From: Caldisericota bacterium
GTDB lineage: Bacteria > Caldisericota > Caldisericia > Caldisericales > Caldisericaceae
Reading direction: 5' to 3'
Assembly (NCBI GenBank): GCA_030642335.1
Contig: DAOWNX010000059.1
Location: 1 to 6,243 of the forward strand
Length of the DNA: 6,243 nucleotides
This document shows, piece after piece, positions 5,351 to 6,243 of this stretch (its first letter is position 1; every line of letters begins with the position of its first letter). The position numbers and the translations under genes were made by a program. The notes below the pieces were generated by a model that saw only the letters and a program-made list of their open reading frames with translations, was not told the DNA's origin and did no database searches.

Positions 5351-6243
5351 ATGGGAAGAGAAAGTAGAATTAGAAAATTAAGAAAAGAGGGTGTTATAGC
5401 TCCTGTACGAGAAAAAACAAAACAGCGGAGATGGGTTAAGATCCTTATTTCTGTGTTGCTTGTATTTATAATTCTCTTTGGGATAGCAAGAGTGTGGGGA
5501 TATCTTGAACGAGATGTTGTTGCGCACGTTGGTAAGGAAACGATCAAAAAGGAAGAAATTCAGAATCAAATCGATTATTATATCCAGATGTATCAGCAAT
5601 ATGGAATAGATTTAATGGATCCATCTTATAGTGAAATGCGTACGAACCTGGAAAAAAATATAAAGGATAGTTTTATAAACCAGTCGCTTCTTGTACAATA
5701 CGCAGAGGCGCAACATCTTGAAATCGATCAGAATGCTTTTAATGAAAATATTGAAAGCCAGGTTGACCAGATTGTAGAACAGGGGATACAAAACCAGGGG
5801 AAAGAGGTTTTTACTAATTATGTTGAGGCCCAATACGGTTCTATGGATGAATATAAAGAATATCTGAGAGAACAGCTTACTCCTTATGTTGAAAGGCCTT
5901 TGCTCTCGCAGGCTGCATTGGAAGAACAGTATGAAACAATAGAAATTACGGATGATAATGTGAATTTGTATTGGAATTCTGTATATCAAGTTGATGCAGA
6001 ACACTTTTTATTAAAAGTAGAAGAGGATGCTTCCGAGAGTGATATCGCTGCTGCTAAAATCCAGATAGAAGATATCTACAACGAAATAATGGAGGAGAAA
6101 GAAAAAAGTGAAGACAATTTTAATTTTGCTGAATTTGCTCGCGGGAAGGCAGAAGAATTCAATGAAGCGGCAGCCGATATCGGTAAAGAAGCCGCTCGTT
6201 ATGAAAGTCTTGGATATTTTTCGAAGGGGCAAATGGTAGAAGA
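5351..6243 (+). CDS. Membrane-anchored SurA/PrsA-like peptidyl-prolyl cis-trans isomerase (partial, C-terminus outside window)
   Basis: Extracytoplasmic folding factor that would assist secreted proteins, with a parvulin domain for proline isomerisation. I translated 297 codons with no stop before the window end. The first 30 residues are strongly basic (12 Lys/Arg) and precede one hydrophobic helix, about 29-47, with no lipobox cysteine, so it reads as an uncleaved N-in signal anchor. Residues about 53-210 resemble the SurA N-terminal chaperone region: VVAHVGKETIKKEEI start, then long amphipathic helices rich in Gln and Glu. A PpiC/parvulin domain starts near 216 (AEHFLLKV, 216-223) and reaches ESLGYFSKGQMVEE (285-298, last codon incomplete), corresponding to the conserved GxLGxFxxGxM region. 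The remaining part of the parvulin domain and any tail are missing. The start is fixed by the strong Shine-Dalgarno at 5337-5345. Family assignment is firm; SurA versus PrsA naming is not. Confidence 0.88.
   Translation, partial: MGRESRIRKLRKEGVIAPVREKTKQRRWVKILISVLLVFIILFGIARVWGYLERDVVAHVGKETIKKEEIQNQIDYYIQMYQQYGIDLMDPSYSEMRTNLEKNIKDSFINQSLLVQYAEAQHLEIDQNAFNENIESQVDQIVEQGIQNQGKEVFTNYVEAQYGSMDEYKEYLREQLTPYVERPLLSQAALEEQYETIEITDDNVNLYWNSVYQVDAEHFLLKVEEDASESDIAAAKIQIEDIYNEIMEEKEKSEDNFNFAEFARGKAEEFNEAAADIGKEAARYESLGYFSKGQMVE

Noticed and set aside
5323..6232. Minus-strand open frames of 73-130 codons
   Set aside because: They are antisense to the continuous foldase frame on the plus strand, show no recognisable domains and have compositions typical of reverse-strand shadows.
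1..6243. A novel multi-gene system such as a defence, mobile or biosynthetic island
   Set aside because: Every gene belongs to a known housekeeping family with intact motifs, codon use is uniform, and no repeats, integrase, transposase or unknown gene is present.

Overview
This is an AT-rich, densely coded bacterial chromosome segment. It holds six protein genes in two divergent transcription units. No tRNA, rRNA, CRISPR array, insertion sequence or phage gene was seen. Codon use (A/T-ending codons, AAA/GAA/ATA-rich) looks uniform, so nothing suggests recent transfer. The gene order tilS-hpt-ftsH is a classic Firmicutes-type cluster that also occurs in several deep-branching, AT-rich (often thermophilic) lineages. 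The LipM-type octanoyltransferase and the Lys/Glu/Ile-rich proteins fit a low-GC Gram-positive or such a deep-branching anaerobe. The sequence alone does not fix the phylum.

Minus strand (4299 down to 1): tilS (tRNA-Ile lysidine synthetase), hpt (hypoxanthine phosphoribosyltransferase), ftsH (membrane AAA+ zinc protease), then the first 170 codons of a MagIII-like HhH-GPD DNA glycosylase cut off by the window edge. Spacings are 12 nt, 21 nt and a 41-nt overlap, so this is very probably one operon covering tRNA decoding fidelity, purine salvage, membrane protein quality control and base-excision repair.

The 217-nt gap between tilS and the next gene (4300-4516) carries a back-to-back promoter pair. 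Two perfect TTGACT -35 hexamers lie on opposite strands 14 nt apart, each with a plausible -10. The tilS-side transcript would have a leader of about 130 nt. The lipM-side promoter places its -10 only 10 nt before the ATG, implying an almost leaderless mRNA.

Plus strand (4517 to the end): lipM (octanoyl-[ACP]:protein N-octanoyltransferase), then, after 33 nt with a strong Shine-Dalgarno sequence, a membrane-anchored SurA/PrsA-like parvulin foldase that runs off the window end.

Overall this is a housekeeping region and I found no convincing undescribed system. The observations most worth checking are the possible leaderless starts of hpt and lipM beside genes that clearly use Shine-Dalgarno sites, the symmetric divergent promoter, and the triple A7 tract where ftsH overlaps the glycosylase gene.
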